This document shows positions 52,298 through 60,165 of a stretch of 64,000 nt of DNA, piece after piece. Position 1 is the stretch's first letter. Each line of letters begins with the position of its first letter. The stretch lies in the NCBI GenBank assembly GCA_036788215.1, contig DAIQNV010000005.1:1-64000 (forward strand), given 5' to 3'. The stretch is from DAIQNV01 sp036788215. GTDB lineage: Bacteria; Planctomycetota; Phycisphaerae; Phycisphaerales; UBA1924. A program made the position numbers and the translations under genes. The notes below the pieces were generated by a model. That model saw nothing but the letters and a program-made list of their open reading frames with translations, had not been told where the DNA came from and made no database searches.

Positions 52298-54834
52298 GCC
52301 TTGTCCCCCCTGCCGACGACATCCTCGAAGTTCGCCGCGTCGGGCTTCGGGGAGGTCCCCGCCGGCGTCACCTCACCCCGGCGGAGCCTCAGGAGGGTGT
52401 ACACGCCGAGCGCCGCGATGCCGAGCACCGCGATCTCGCCCATCGTGTCCATCCCGCGGAAGTCCACCAGGATCACGTTCACCACGTTCCGCCCGTACGC
52501 CTCGGTGTAGGCGTTCTCGCCCATCCACTTCGAGATGCGCTCGAAGGGCACCTCTTCGCCCGCCGCCAGCAGCACGACCAGCGCCGCCGCCGTTCCGAAG
52601 GCGAGCGCCGTCGCGGCGTCGGCCAGGCGCATCGCGCCCGAGCTGTACATGTTGAACCGGGGCAGGTGGTAGACAACGAGCACGAAGATGACGACCGTCA
52701 GCGTCTCGATGGAGAACTGGGTCATCGCGATGTCGGGGATGCCCAGGAGGACAAAGATCAGCGCCACCCCGTAGCCCACCACGCCCAGCGCCGCCACCGT
52801 CGCGAGGCGCGAGCGGTACTGCGTGCAGATGATCGCCGCCACGCCGGTGATGCCCAGCAGCACGAACTCGAGGAACGCGAAGTCGTTCGTCGCCACGCCC
52901 TCGAGGCTGAAGTGCCCCTCGCTCCACGCCCGCCACAGCGTCGCCCCCAGCAGCACCGTCGTCGCCAGGAGCGTCACCTTGATGTACACGCGCAGCAGGC
53001 CGTTCTGCAGCATCCGCGTCTGCCAGTCCGCGAACGACATCGTCCCCGCGAACAGGCGCTCGTAGTTCCGCTCCGGGCCGATCGGGTGGATCAGCCCCGT
53101 CACCCGCAGGCAGCCCGCCCGCCACCACGCGCGGTTCGCGTAGAGCGCTGCGCCCAGGCCCAGCGCCAGGAGGCTCAGCCAGAAGGCCAGCGCCGACGGA
53201 TCGAACACATCGAGGATGCCGAGGTGCACGCCCCCGTGATCGCCCGTCTTGCCGGCGCCCGCCGGGGCGTCACCGCCCTCCGCCGCCAGCGTCACGACGC
53301 CCGAGCCCGCCAGGGCCTGCTCCCCGTACCCCTCCGCGTGCTGGGCCGCGCCCGCGACGCTCGTCACTGCCGAACCCACCAGGTCGTTGGGGAAGAGCCC
53401 GGGCGTCCAGGGCAGCATCAGCGTCAGGCCCGCCAGCACCGCGGGGCCCAGGCGCATCAGCCAGCCCGGCTCGTGCCCGTGCACCTCTTCCGCTTCGGGC
53501 GACTTCGGGCTGAAGAAGGGCCGCCACCCCACCATCAGGCTGACCATCACGGTGAGCGCCGCGGAGATGAACACCGCAGCGGTCACCAGGCCCGCGTACC
53601 CCTCGCCGATGCCCATCGGGTGCCCCGAGGCCTTCAGCGTGTATTCCTTGCCCACGAAGCCCATCAGCGGGGGGAAGCCCGCCATGCTCAGCCCGCCCAC
53701 CAGCCCGCAGACCGCCGTCAGCTTCATGCTGTCGAACAGGCCCCCGAGCTTCTCGACATCCTTCACGCCCGTCTCGTGCGTCACCGTGCCCGCCACGAGG
53801 AACAGGCAGGCCTTGAACAGGGCGTGCGCGAAGAGGTACGACACGCCCGCGACCGCCGCGTAGCGACCGTACTCCCCGTCGCTGCTCGACAGCCCGGTGA
53901 ACAGCACCATGATCCCAAGGCTCGACACCGTCGAGTACGCCAGGACCTTCTTGAACTGCGTCTCCCGCGTCGCGAGGAGCGCCCCCACCACCATCGTGGT
54001 CCCGCCGAAGCCCGCCAGCGTCCAGCTCCAGAGGGGATCGTCCAGCACCGCGGGGTTCAGCCTCATCACGAGGTAGACGCCCGCCTTCACCATCGTCGAG
54101 CTGTGCAGGTACGCCGAGACCGGCGTCGGTGCCGCCATCGCGTTGGGCAGCCAAAAGTGGAACGGGAACTGCGCGCTCTTCGTCACCGCCGCCGCGACCA
54201 GGCAGGCCATCGCCGCGGGCCACAGGTGATGCTCCGTGAGCCCCTCGGTCGCCAAGATCGCGCTGAGGTTCCACTCTCCGCCCGCCATGATCGCGAGCAG
54301 GATCACCCCCGCCATCAGCGAGAGCCCGCCGATCCCCGTGATCACCAGCGCCTGCAGCGCGCTCTTCCGCGCCTCGGGCTTGGCGTGGTCGAAGCCGATC
54401 AGGAGGTAACTGGTGATGCTCGTCAGCTCCCAGAACACGAAGAGCAGCAGCACGTTGTCCGCGGTCACCAGCCCCAGCATGCTCATCATGAACGCGAGCA
54501 GGTAGCTGTAGAAACGCCCCTGAAGCGGGTGCCCCTTCAGGTACCCGCTCGCGTACAGAACGATCAGCGTCCCGATGCCCGAGATCAGCAGCCCGAACAG
54601 CAACGCCAGCCCGTCGAGCTGGAACGAAAGCTCCATCCCCAGCCCGGGCACCCACTCCACGCTCTGTGTCACCGCCACGCCCGACGCGACCGTCCCCAGC
54701 TGCGTCGAGAGCCACGCGAACACGCCCGCCGGGCCCGCCGCCAGCACCACCCCGGCCCAGCGACCGAGCGCCCGCTGCACGAACGGGGCAACGATCGAGA
54801 GAGCCGCAAGTACGATCACCGAGCCCAGCAGCAC
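52294..54834 (-). CDS. mnhA: Mrp Na+/H+ antiporter subunit A
   Basis: MnhA/MrpA, about 846 residues, the largest subunit: a NuoL-like module of some 15 helices (VLLLFVFWELTSITSYLLIG, WLPNAMAAPTPVSAYLHSSTM with conserved Lys and His), then the MbhD/DUF4040 and MbhE-like C-terminal part (LLGIPDIAMTQFSIETLTVVI and DFRGMDTMGEIAVL). It exchanges Na+ for protons across the inner membrane. I prefer GTG at 54834, seven bases after GGGAGG; a GTG at 54849 would add five residues and include the Shine-Dalgarno inside the gene. It is the first of seven genes, mnhABCDEFG. Confidence 0.95.
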   Translation of the reverse strand: MLLGSVIVLAALSIVAPFVQRALGRWAGVVLAAGPAGVFAWLSTQLGTVASGVAVTQSVEWVPGLGMELSFQLDGLALLFGLLISGIGTLIVLYASGYLKGHPLQGRFYSYLLAFMMSMLGLVTADNVLLLFVFWELTSITSYLLIGFDHAKPEARKSALQALVITGIGGLSLMAGVILLAIMAGGEWNLSAILATEGLTEHHLWPAAMACLVAAAVTKSAQFPFHFWLPNAMAAPTPVSAYLHSSTMVKAGVYLVMRLNPAVLDDPLWSWTLAGFGGTTMVVGALLATRETQFKKVLAYSTVSSLGIMVLFTGLSSSDGEYGRYAAVAGVSYLFAHALFKACLFLVAGTVTHETGVKDVEKLGGLFDSMKLTAVCGLVGGLSMAGFPPLMGFVGKEYTLKASGHPMGIGEGYAGLVTAAVFISAALTVMVSLMVGWRPFFSPKSPEAEEVHGHEPGWLMRLGPAVLAGLTLMLPWTPGLFPNDLVGSAVTSVAGAAQHAEGYGEQALAGSGVVTLAAEGGDAPAGAGKTGDHGGVHLGILDVFDPSALAFWLSLLALGLGAALYANRAWWRAGCLRVTGLIHPIGPERNYERLFAGTMSFADWQTRMLQNGLLRVYIKVTLLATTVLLGATLWRAWSEGHFSLEGVATNDFAFLEFVLLGITGVAAIICTQYRSRLATVAALGVVGYGVALIFVLLGIPDIAMTQFSIETLTVVIFVLVVYHLPRFNMYSSGAMRLADAATALAFGTAAALVVLLAAGEEVPFERISKWMGENAYTEAYGRNVVNVILVDFRGMDTMGEIAVLGIAALGVYTLLRLRRGEVTPAGTSPKPDAANFEDVVGRGDKA

Positions 54835-55061
54835 TGCCCGACCTCCCACGCCCCACGGGCGCTGCCGCGGGCCACTTTGGCCTCGTCTTGCCGCCGCGTC
54901 CCCCGCACACCGGGGATCCGCGGGATATTCTCGGACGGCACACCCTCCGCGGGCGCGACTGTAGCGCCCCTATCGATCGGACCGACGTCTTCCTTCAACG
55001 CAATCGGCGCGCACCCCAGGAGTTACATAAGGATGGGGATATCCGACAGATCGATCACACC

Positions 55062-55712
55062 ATGAACCCGCCTGCTCCGGGCAGCGCGCCCGACCAACAC
55101 GACGCCGACCCCCTCGACCTCGAGCGGATCCTGGTCGGCGCCTTCGACACGCTGGTCCGGGGCAAACAGGACCGCCGGCACCCCTATCACCAGCCGGTGC
55201 TCGCGACCACTGATACCGAGGGCTTTCCCGATGCGCGGACGGTCGTGCTCCGCGCCGTCGACCCCGACGCCTCGACGCTGCGCTGCCACACCGACGCCCG
55301 CTCGCCCAAGCTGGCCCACCTCCTCCGCACGCCCCGCGCCGCGTGGCTCTTCTATGACCCAAGGGCCCGCGTCCAGCTCCGCATCACAGGCGAGACCCAC
55401 GCCCTCACCGAGGGGCCCGAGGTCGACAGCGCCTGGGCCGACACCCGCCTGTTCTCCAGGCGCTGCTACCTCGCGCCCCACGCCCCGGGCTCCCCTGCGG
55501 AGAGCGCCGCCGGGCCCGACCCGAACCTGCCCGACGACCTGGTCGAACACAACCCCGATCCCGTCCGGGCCGAACTGGGCCGCCGGCACTTCGCGATCAT
55601 CGTCACCCGCATCCACACCATCGACTGGCTGCGCCTCGGCGCAAAGGGCCACGCCCGCGCCCGCTTCACCCGCGCGGGTGTTGGCTGGGAAAAGCACTGG
55701 ATACGCCCGTGA
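55062..55712 (+). CDS. Pyridoxamine 5'-phosphate oxidase-fold flavoprotein
   Basis: A protein of 216 residues with the split-barrel FMN-binding fold of PdxH-like proteins: PYHQPVLATTDTEGFPDARTVVLR (family opening), then RCHTDARSPKLAHL and WLFYDPRARVQLRITGE, and a C-terminal WLRLGAKGHARARF. The usual PdxH C-terminal signature is absent, so it is more probably a general FMN oxidoreductase of the HugZ or alr4036 type than PdxH. The ATG at 55062 is chosen because the family region follows. No Shine-Dalgarno is visible. It is followed by the porin gene 52 bases on. Confidence 0.82.
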   Translation: MNPPAPGSAPDQHDADPLDLERILVGAFDTLVRGKQDRRHPYHQPVLATTDTEGFPDARTVVLRAVDPDASTLRCHTDARSPKLAHLLRTPRAAWLFYDPRARVQLRITGETHALTEGPEVDSAWADTRLFSRRCYLAPHAPGSPAESAAGPDPNLPDDLVEHNPDPVRAELGRRHFAIIVTRIHTIDWLRLGAKGHARARFTRAGVGWEKHWIRP

Positions 55713-55729
55713 CTGTGCGGGGCCTCGAG

Positions 55730-55758
55730 CCGACACGGATCGTCCGATCCTGTATGTT
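55730..55758 (+). promoter_or_regulatory. Candidate leaderless promoter of the first porin
   Basis: CCGACA (55730-55735), a 17-base spacer and TATGTT (55753-55758) end six bases before the ATG at 55765. It is the best -35/-10 pair among the apparent leaderless genes here. Confidence 0.5.
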
Positions 55759-55764
55759 TGTTCC

Positions 55765-56946
55765 ATGCGCATGCACACAACCTTGCTGGGTGCCCTGGCC
55801 CTCCTCTCTCCGACCGCACTCGCGGATCTTGATCTCCAAATGTCCGCCCTGCACTTCGCCCGGGCCCAGCCCGCGCCGGACGATTCCGCGCAGGACATCT
55901 ATGACGATGCGTCCGCGACCACGCCCCTGACCTGGGATGCCGCCAGCCTCCGCTTCGACGGGCTCATCCAGACCCGCTACCAGGCCAACATCACCAACGG
56001 ACAGCCCACCGACGGGTACACCGGCGGGTTCGAGAACCCCCGCATCCGCCTCCGCACACGCTGGAACCCCACCGAGCGGTTCCAGGCCCAGATCCAGCTC
56101 GACGCCGGCAGCGGCACCACCGAGGTCACGCTCCTCGACATGCTCGCGGAGTACCAGATCGCCGATGGCGTCTCCGTCCGCTTCGGACAGGGACGCATCT
56201 ACTACTCACGCGAGTACTCCGTCGGCATCGCCCGCCAACTCGGCATGGACCGCACCGTCGTCGACCGCGCCCTGGGCGTCCGACGCGGCGAGTTCATCAA
56301 CCTCCGCCTCCATGGGGACCGCACGCGCTTCGAGTTCTTCATCGCCGATGGCGTCGGCTCGCAAAGCACGCCCTTCAACAGCCCCGCGGAGGCCAATGTC
56401 AGCCTCATCGCACGCGCCGAGCACCTTCTTATGGGGGACAGCTTCCGACCGTTCCGCGACTTCTCGGGCCAACCGGGCACGCCCGACAGCCTCATGGCCG
56501 GTTTCGCCATCAACTACGAGGACGATGCCAGCGGGCGCCCCGACATCATCCGTGTCACGGGCGACCTCAGCTTCGAAACCGACGGCGCCAACCTCTTCGG
56601 TGCCTTCCACGTCGTGAACGATCGCACCACTCCGGGCGAACCCACCGACCTGGGCTTCATCCTCCAGGGTGGGCACTTCGTCTCCGAGAAGACCGAGCTC
56701 TTCGCCCGATGGTCGGTCCTCGTGCCCGACGGGGACCGCGCCCTCGATGGCGACTTCCACGAGTTCACCCTCGGGCTCAACCACTTCTTCATCCCCGAGA
56801 GCCACGCCCTCAAGCTCACCCTCGAGCTCATCGCCTACCCCTACGACCAGGACGACTCCATCGTTTCCCCGTCCGCCCGCGTCGCGCTGATCTCCTCCAC
56901 CGACGCCCAGTACGCAGCCCGGGCCCAATTTCAGCTCGCCTTCTGA
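55765..56946 (+). CDS. Porin (OprO/OprP-like), tandem copy 1
   Basis: An outer-membrane beta-barrel of 393 residues with a signal peptide ending ALA and a C-terminal phenylalanine (QFQLAF). Alternating strands with GGFENPRIRLRTRWNP, SVRFGQGRIYYSREY and GFILQGGHFVSEKTELFARW match phosphate-selective-porin-type barrels. No Shine-Dalgarno; the promoter candidate sits directly before the ATG. It shares clear similarity with the next gene over the whole barrel, for example NGQPTDGYTGGFE against DGQPTDATTTGFE, so the two are a tandem duplication. Confidence 0.82.
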   Translation: MRMHTTLLGALALLSPTALADLDLQMSALHFARAQPAPDDSAQDIYDDASATTPLTWDAASLRFDGLIQTRYQANITNGQPTDGYTGGFENPRIRLRTRWNPTERFQAQIQLDAGSGTTEVTLLDMLAEYQIADGVSVRFGQGRIYYSREYSVGIARQLGMDRTVVDRALGVRRGEFINLRLHGDRTRFEFFIADGVGSQSTPFNSPAEANVSLIARAEHLLMGDSFRPFRDFSGQPGTPDSLMAGFAINYEDDASGRPDIIRVTGDLSFETDGANLFGAFHVVNDRTTPGEPTDLGFILQGGHFVSEKTELFARWSVLVPDGDRALDGDFHEFTLGLNHFFIPESHALKLTLELIAYPYDQDDSIVSPSARVALISSTDAQYAARAQFQLAF

Positions 56947-57187
56947 TGCAACAGGACCAGTTGCTCGGGTTATGCATCACCCCATAGAGGTGACTTGCCA
57001 TTCCGGACGCTGAGGTCAGTACCGCCTATCGACCCATTTGACCTCATTCCAAGCCGCACGGCGGTCCCTGCGCGCCGACTCACCGCCCGGCCGCCGCGCA
57101 CAGGGCGCGAGCCCGCCAGTTCGCACAGCCGCTCGTGCCGGGGTGTTGCCCGCTGCGCGATCGGTCCGCACGGAATCGGAGTCGCGC
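56947..57187. other. 241-base spacer between tandem porins
   Basis: No gene. GC falls in the first 110 bases. A GGAG six bases before the next ATG is the ribosome-binding site. Lengthy spacing suggests the second porin has its own promoter, but I cannot identify it. Confidence 0.4.
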
Positions 57188-58429
57188 ATGAACAGCCCGC
57201 TCACCCTTGTCGCGCTCACCGCTCTCGCCGCGGGCGCCCCCGCCCACGCGCAGAGCCCAGCCGGGGCGCCGACACCGCGCCTGGATACCAGTCCCCGTCT
57301 CGCGATGGCCGACGCCGCGACGCTCGCAGCGGAGAACAACGCCTCCGAGCAGCTCCGTCTCGCCCGCCAGAGCGAGGTGGAGGCCGCGAAGCTCCGCGTG
57401 CAGAGCCCCCTCACGGAGGGCTGGGACGAGTCGAAGCTCGATATCGCGGGCACCCTGCAGACGCTCTTTCAGGCCAACCACACCGACGGGCAGCCCACCG
57501 ACGCGACCACCACGGGGTTCGAGTCCATCCGGGCCCGCCTCGTCTTCGACTTCAAGCCCACGGAGAGGGTCCGCACCGCGGTCCAGTTCGACGCCAGTTC
57601 CGAGACCTTCAAGCTCCTCGACGCGTGGATGGACCTGACGCTCGCCGAGGGCGTCATGCTCCGCATCGGTCAGCAGCGACTGCCCTTCTCCCGCGAGTTC
57701 ATGGCCTCCATCTTCTGCCAGCAGGGCGTCGACCGCTCCATCGTCAACAAGACCTTCACCGCCGACCGCGCCCAGATGATCCACCTCCAGGTCACCAGGG
57801 AATCCTCGCGCTTGCACCTGGCCTTCTCCGACGGCGCCAACTCCAAGAACACCACATTCAACAGCGCCGCCGAAGCCAACTACGGGCTCACCGCGCGGTA
57901 CGAGCACCTCCTCATCGGCAACTCCTTCAAGCAGTTCAGCGACTTCAGCAGCTGGGTCGGCAACGAGGACGCCCTGCTGGTCGGCGCCGCGGTCCACTTC
58001 GATGACGACCAGGCGGGGCGCGATGACCTCCTCCGCGTCACCGCCGATGTCAGCTACGAGACCAGCGGCGCCAACATCCACGCCGCCTTCTACCTCAACC
58101 ACGCCACCTCGGGCAGCACCACGCCCACCGACTATGGCTTCGTCCTCCAGGGCGGCTACTTCTTCAGCGAAAGCACCGAGGCCTACGCGCGCTACGGCGT
58201 CATCATCCCCGACTCCGACCGCAACAACGACGACGTCTTCCACGACTTCACCGTCGGCGTCAACCATTTCCTCGTCCCCGAAAGCCACGCCTTCCGCATC
58301 GTCGGGGAACTCAGCTACTTCCCCACCGGCCAGTCGGACAGCATCGCCCCCGCCAGCGCCCGCCAGGGCGTCCTCGCCTCGGATGACAGCCAGTGGAACG
58401 CACGGGTCATGGTCCAGATCCTTTTCTGA
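57188..58429 (+). CDS. Porin (OprO/OprP-like), tandem copy 2
   Basis: 413 residues, signal peptide ending AHAQ, C-terminal phenylalanine (VMVQILF). The mature N-terminus has a coiled-coil-like segment (ADAATLAAENNASEQLRLAR) before the barrel, which may mediate trimer or peptidoglycan contacts as in planctomycete porins. Barrel strands follow the same order as copy 1, ending HDFTVGVNHFLVPESHAFRI. The ATG has GGAG six bases upstream. The copies have diverged enough that gene conversion does not dominate. Confidence 0.82.
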   Translation: MNSPLTLVALTALAAGAPAHAQSPAGAPTPRLDTSPRLAMADAATLAAENNASEQLRLARQSEVEAAKLRVQSPLTEGWDESKLDIAGTLQTLFQANHTDGQPTDATTTGFESIRARLVFDFKPTERVRTAVQFDASSETFKLLDAWMDLTLAEGVMLRIGQQRLPFSREFMASIFCQQGVDRSIVNKTFTADRAQMIHLQVTRESSRLHLAFSDGANSKNTTFNSAAEANYGLTARYEHLLIGNSFKQFSDFSSWVGNEDALLVGAAVHFDDDQAGRDDLLRVTADVSYETSGANIHAAFYLNHATSGSTTPTDYGFVLQGGYFFSESTEAYARYGVIIPDSDRNNDDVFHDFTVGVNHFLVPESHAFRIVGELSYFPTGQSDSIAPASARQGVLASDDSQWNARVMVQILF

Positions 58430-58491
58430 CACCGACCCGAACGCCCCGACCGACCCACATCCGGACGCCCCCGGCCCGCGAATCCTCGCCC

Positions 58492-60165
58492 ATGGCCGGG
58501 GGTGTTCTCGCGCAAGGTGTCCACGTGGTCTGGTTCAAGCGCGACCTGCGCCTCCACGACCATGCGTGCCTCGCCCGCGCCGCGAGCACGGGCGAGCCCG
58601 TCCTCTGTCTCTACGCCCACGAGCCCGAACTGCTGACCAGCCCCGAGTGGGACCCCTCCCACTCCGCCTTCATCCGGGCTTGCCTGGTCGACCTCGACGC
58701 CGCCCTCCGCGCCCGGGGCTCCCACCTGCTCACCCGCGTCGCCGACTTCCCGCAGGTCCTGGACAGGCTCGCCCGCGTACTCGCCCCGCACCGGATTGCG
58801 CACCTCTGGAGCCACGAGGAAACCGGCAACGCCCTCACCTTCGAGCGCGACAAGCGCGTCAAAGGGTGGTGCGCCGCGAACGCGGTCCCCTGGACCGAAC
58901 TCCCGAACCACGGGGTCATCCGCCCCCTGAGGTCCCGCGAGGGCTGGGCGGCGCGCTGGGCGAAGCGCATGAACGAGCCCGAGACGCCCGCGCCCGCCCG
59001 CATCCGCTGCGTCTCCACCGTCGCGCCCGGGCTCGACTTCGGCTCGATCCCGACCAACCCCGACTTGGGCCTGCCCGAGACAACCAAGACCATCCAGCCC
59101 GGGGGCGAAGGCGAGGCCCGACGCGTCCTCGACTCCTTTCTCGCCGTCCGAGGCCAGAACTACCGGGCCGACATGGCCAGCCCCATCACGGGCCACGCGG
59201 GCTGCAGCCGCCTGAGCGCCCACCTCGCCTGGGGCTCCATCTCCATCCGCACCGTCCACCACGCCCAGCAGCACGCCCTCGCCCGCGCATCGGACCTGCC
59301 CCGGGGCGAGACCCGCAAGCGATGGGTCGACTCCCTCCGCAGCTTCCAGGGCCGCCTGCGTTGGCACTGCCACTTCATCCAGAAGCTCGAGGACGAGCCC
59401 GCCATCGAGTTCCGCAACATGCACCGCGCCTACGACCACCTCCGCACCGAGGACGAATCGCTCTGGTCCGACGAAGAACGCCTCCGCTTCCACGCCTGGG
59501 CGACCGGGCGCACCGGATACCCCTTCGTCGACGCCTGCATGCGGGCCCTGCACGCCGAGGGGTGGATGAACTTCCGCATGCGCTCCATGCTCGTCAGTTT
59601 CGCCAGCCACCACCTCTGGCTGCACTGGCGACCGACCGCGATCTTCCTCGCCCGCCACTTCCTCGACTTCGAGCCCGGCATCCACTTCAGCCAGTTCCAG
59701 ATGCAATCGGGCACCACGGGCATCAACACCGTCCGCATCTACAACCCCATCAAGCAGGGCAAGGACCAGGACCCCGCCGGCCTCTTCATCCGACGCTGGG
59801 TGCCCGAACTCCGGCACCTCCCGCCCGGCGACATCCACGAACCCTGGAAGCACCTCGCCCCCGCCGATCCCGGCTCCCTCTTCGCCCTCGATGACCCCGC
59901 ACCAACACCCCCGGACTCGGGCGCCCTGGGCCCGGGCTCCCCCTACCCACCGCCCATCGTCGACCACGCGCAGGCGTACAAACACGCCCAGCAACGCCTC
60001 TTCAGCGTCCGCAAGACCCCCGCCGCCCGCGCCGAGTCGAAGCGCGTCTACCTCAAGCATGGCTCCCGGCGCCGCCCCACCGACCCGCCCTACCGCGGTG
60101 GCCCCGAGGACCGCAACCTGCCCGAAGCATCGACCCGACCCGCCCCGTCGAAGCCCCGGGCGTGA
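58492..60165 (+). CDS. Cryptochrome/photolyase family protein
   Basis: A flavoprotein of 557 residues. The N-terminal photolyase alpha/beta domain begins VHVVWFKRDLRLHDHACLAR; the FAD-binding helical domain contains GRTGYPFVDACMRALHAEGW and NFRMRSMLVSFASHHL (about 339-370) and QMQSGTTGINTVRIYNP. This is the photolyase/cryptochrome FAD site, with blue-light-driven DNA repair or sensing as the function. The C-terminal 80 residues are polar and basic, longer than usual. The stop overlaps the GTG of the next gene (GTGA), so the two photolyases are coupled. Repair versus cryptochrome cannot be decided from sequence. Confidence 0.9.
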   Translation: MAGGVLAQGVHVVWFKRDLRLHDHACLARAASTGEPVLCLYAHEPELLTSPEWDPSHSAFIRACLVDLDAALRARGSHLLTRVADFPQVLDRLARVLAPHRIAHLWSHEETGNALTFERDKRVKGWCAANAVPWTELPNHGVIRPLRSREGWAARWAKRMNEPETPAPARIRCVSTVAPGLDFGSIPTNPDLGLPETTKTIQPGGEGEARRVLDSFLAVRGQNYRADMASPITGHAGCSRLSAHLAWGSISIRTVHHAQQHALARASDLPRGETRKRWVDSLRSFQGRLRWHCHFIQKLEDEPAIEFRNMHRAYDHLRTEDESLWSDEERLRFHAWATGRTGYPFVDACMRALHAEGWMNFRMRSMLVSFASHHLWLHWRPTAIFLARHFLDFEPGIHFSQFQMQSGTTGINTVRIYNPIKQGKDQDPAGLFIRRWVPELRHLPPGDIHEPWKHLAPADPGSLFALDDPAPTPPDSGALGPGSPYPPPIVDHAQAYKHAQQRLFSVRKTPAARAESKRVYLKHGSRRRPTDPPYRGGPEDRNLPEASTRPAPSKPRA